Of a stretch of DNA of 6,858 nucleotides, positions 6,601 to 6,858 are shown piece by piece. The stretch is from JANRIC01 sp033765345 (GTDB lineage Bacteria; Bacteroidota; Bacteroidia; Cytophagales; Microscillaceae), in contig JANRIC010000066.1 of NCBI GenBank assembly GCA_033765345.1, forward strand, positions 1 to 6,858, read 5' to 3'. Positions within the stretch are counted from its first letter, which is position 1; every line of letters starts with the position of its first letter. Under the pieces are notes generated by a model, which was not told where the DNA came from, did not search any database, and saw only the letters and a program-made list of their open reading frames with translations. The position numbers and the translations under genes were made by a program.

Positions 6601-6858
6601 GCCTACTGTCTATAGCCCATACTGACATTTCGCAGCCTTGTGCTAGCAAAGTTCTAATTAAATTCCTAAACTTATGAATGGAAACAGGATATAGTAGCAA
6701 AACCCTCAACCATCTATGCTTAGTAGCCGGGATGTGTGATCGGCTGGGTCTTGTAGAAGAAATAGACAAAGTTCTTCCCGCCGCAGATGATCAACAACTT
6801 ATCAGTAATGGAACTTGCGTAAAAGCCTTGATTTTGAATGGTTTAGGCTTTGTAGAAA
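6601..6858 (+). mobile_element. Left part of an IS1634-type insertion sequence, cut by the window edge
   Basis: The element is inferred from the transposase start at 6678. Its left terminal inverted repeat should lie upstream of that codon, most likely between about 6510 and 6650. Without the right end inside the window it cannot be located, so the start given is approximate. The sequence around 6601-6650 changes from the AT-rich intergenic style to more mixed composition, which fits but does not prove a boundary there. Confidence 0.5.
6678..6858 (+). CDS. IS1634-family (DUF4277) transposase, N-terminal fragment
   Basis: The frame is open from the ATG at 6678-6680 to the window edge (60 complete codons) and would continue beyond. 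The product begins METGYSSKTLNHLCLVAGMC. It then reads DRLGLVEEIDKVLP, and near residues 48-59 has the motif VKALILNGLGFV. The pattern NHL-x-LVAG-x-x-x-x-LG-x-x-x-x-ID followed by VKA(M/L)ILNGLGFV is the typical N-terminal DUF4277 domain of IS1634-like transposases, which normally run to roughly 450-600 residues with a DDE catalytic core further on. A second ATG four bases upstream (6674) is in another frame. Because only the N-terminus is visible, I cannot say whether the transposase is intact. Confidence 0.85.
   Translation, partial: METGYSSKTLNHLCLVAGMCDRLGLVEEIDKVLPAADDQQLISNGTCVKALILNGLGFVE

Noticed and set aside
6466..6615. Plus-strand frame starting ATG at 6466 with a basic product of about 49 residues
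   Set aside because: Its first third is just translation of the TTAATT repeat tract and it has no recognisable domain or terminator. The basic stretch could be a decayed transposase remnant, but I cannot support that.
6500..6769. Minus-strand 89-codon open frame
   Set aside because: Its N-terminal third is antisense to the DUF4277 transposase start, and the rest crosses the presumed IS end and intergenic DNA. The composition is Arg/Leu-rich and typical of a shadow frame.

Overview
The window looks like a chromosomal piece of a Bacteroidota (Bacteroidetes) genome. The evidence is a very large sensor kinase with a two-component-regulator propeller and Y_Y_Y domain, AT-rich intergenic DNA without Shine-Dalgarno motifs, starts preceded by A-rich leaders, and a flavoprotein-ferredoxin fusion of a type common in that phylum. 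I cannot place it below phylum level from the sequence alone.

Layout from left to right: (1) bases 1-200 are eight head-to-tail copies of a 25-bp AT-rich repeat that starts at the window edge. (2) A 1230-residue membrane-bound sensor histidine kinase lies on the minus strand (224-3916). (3) A roughly 600-bp stretch (3917-4517) separates it from the next large gene. It holds an unlabelled 58-codon small ORF on the minus strand (4104-4280), a convincing intrinsic terminator that overlaps that ORF's stop codon, and several dyad-symmetric elements upstream of it. (4) A minus-strand FAD/NAD(P)H reductase with a C-terminal [2Fe-2S] ferredoxin domain (4518-5612) is divergent from (5) a plus-strand LOG-family phosphoribohydrolase (5728-6303). 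They share a 115-bp intergenic region. (6) Bases 6304-6677 are non-coding, with small palindromes and a second, shorter tract of the same TTAATT-based repeat seen at the left edge. (7) The right edge cuts through the N-terminus of an IS1634-type (DUF4277) transposase (6678 onward), so an insertion sequence begins here.

The three large genes do not form an obvious pathway. The kinase has no receiver or HTH output domain and no response regulator beside it, so its partner must lie elsewhere. The reductase has no paa genes around it, and the LOG protein is a stand-alone housekeeping-type enzyme. The parts least explained by known families are the small ORF with its own terminator and dyad-rich upstream region, and the paired TTAATT repeat tracts. 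I see no CRISPR array, defence system, tRNA or rRNA.
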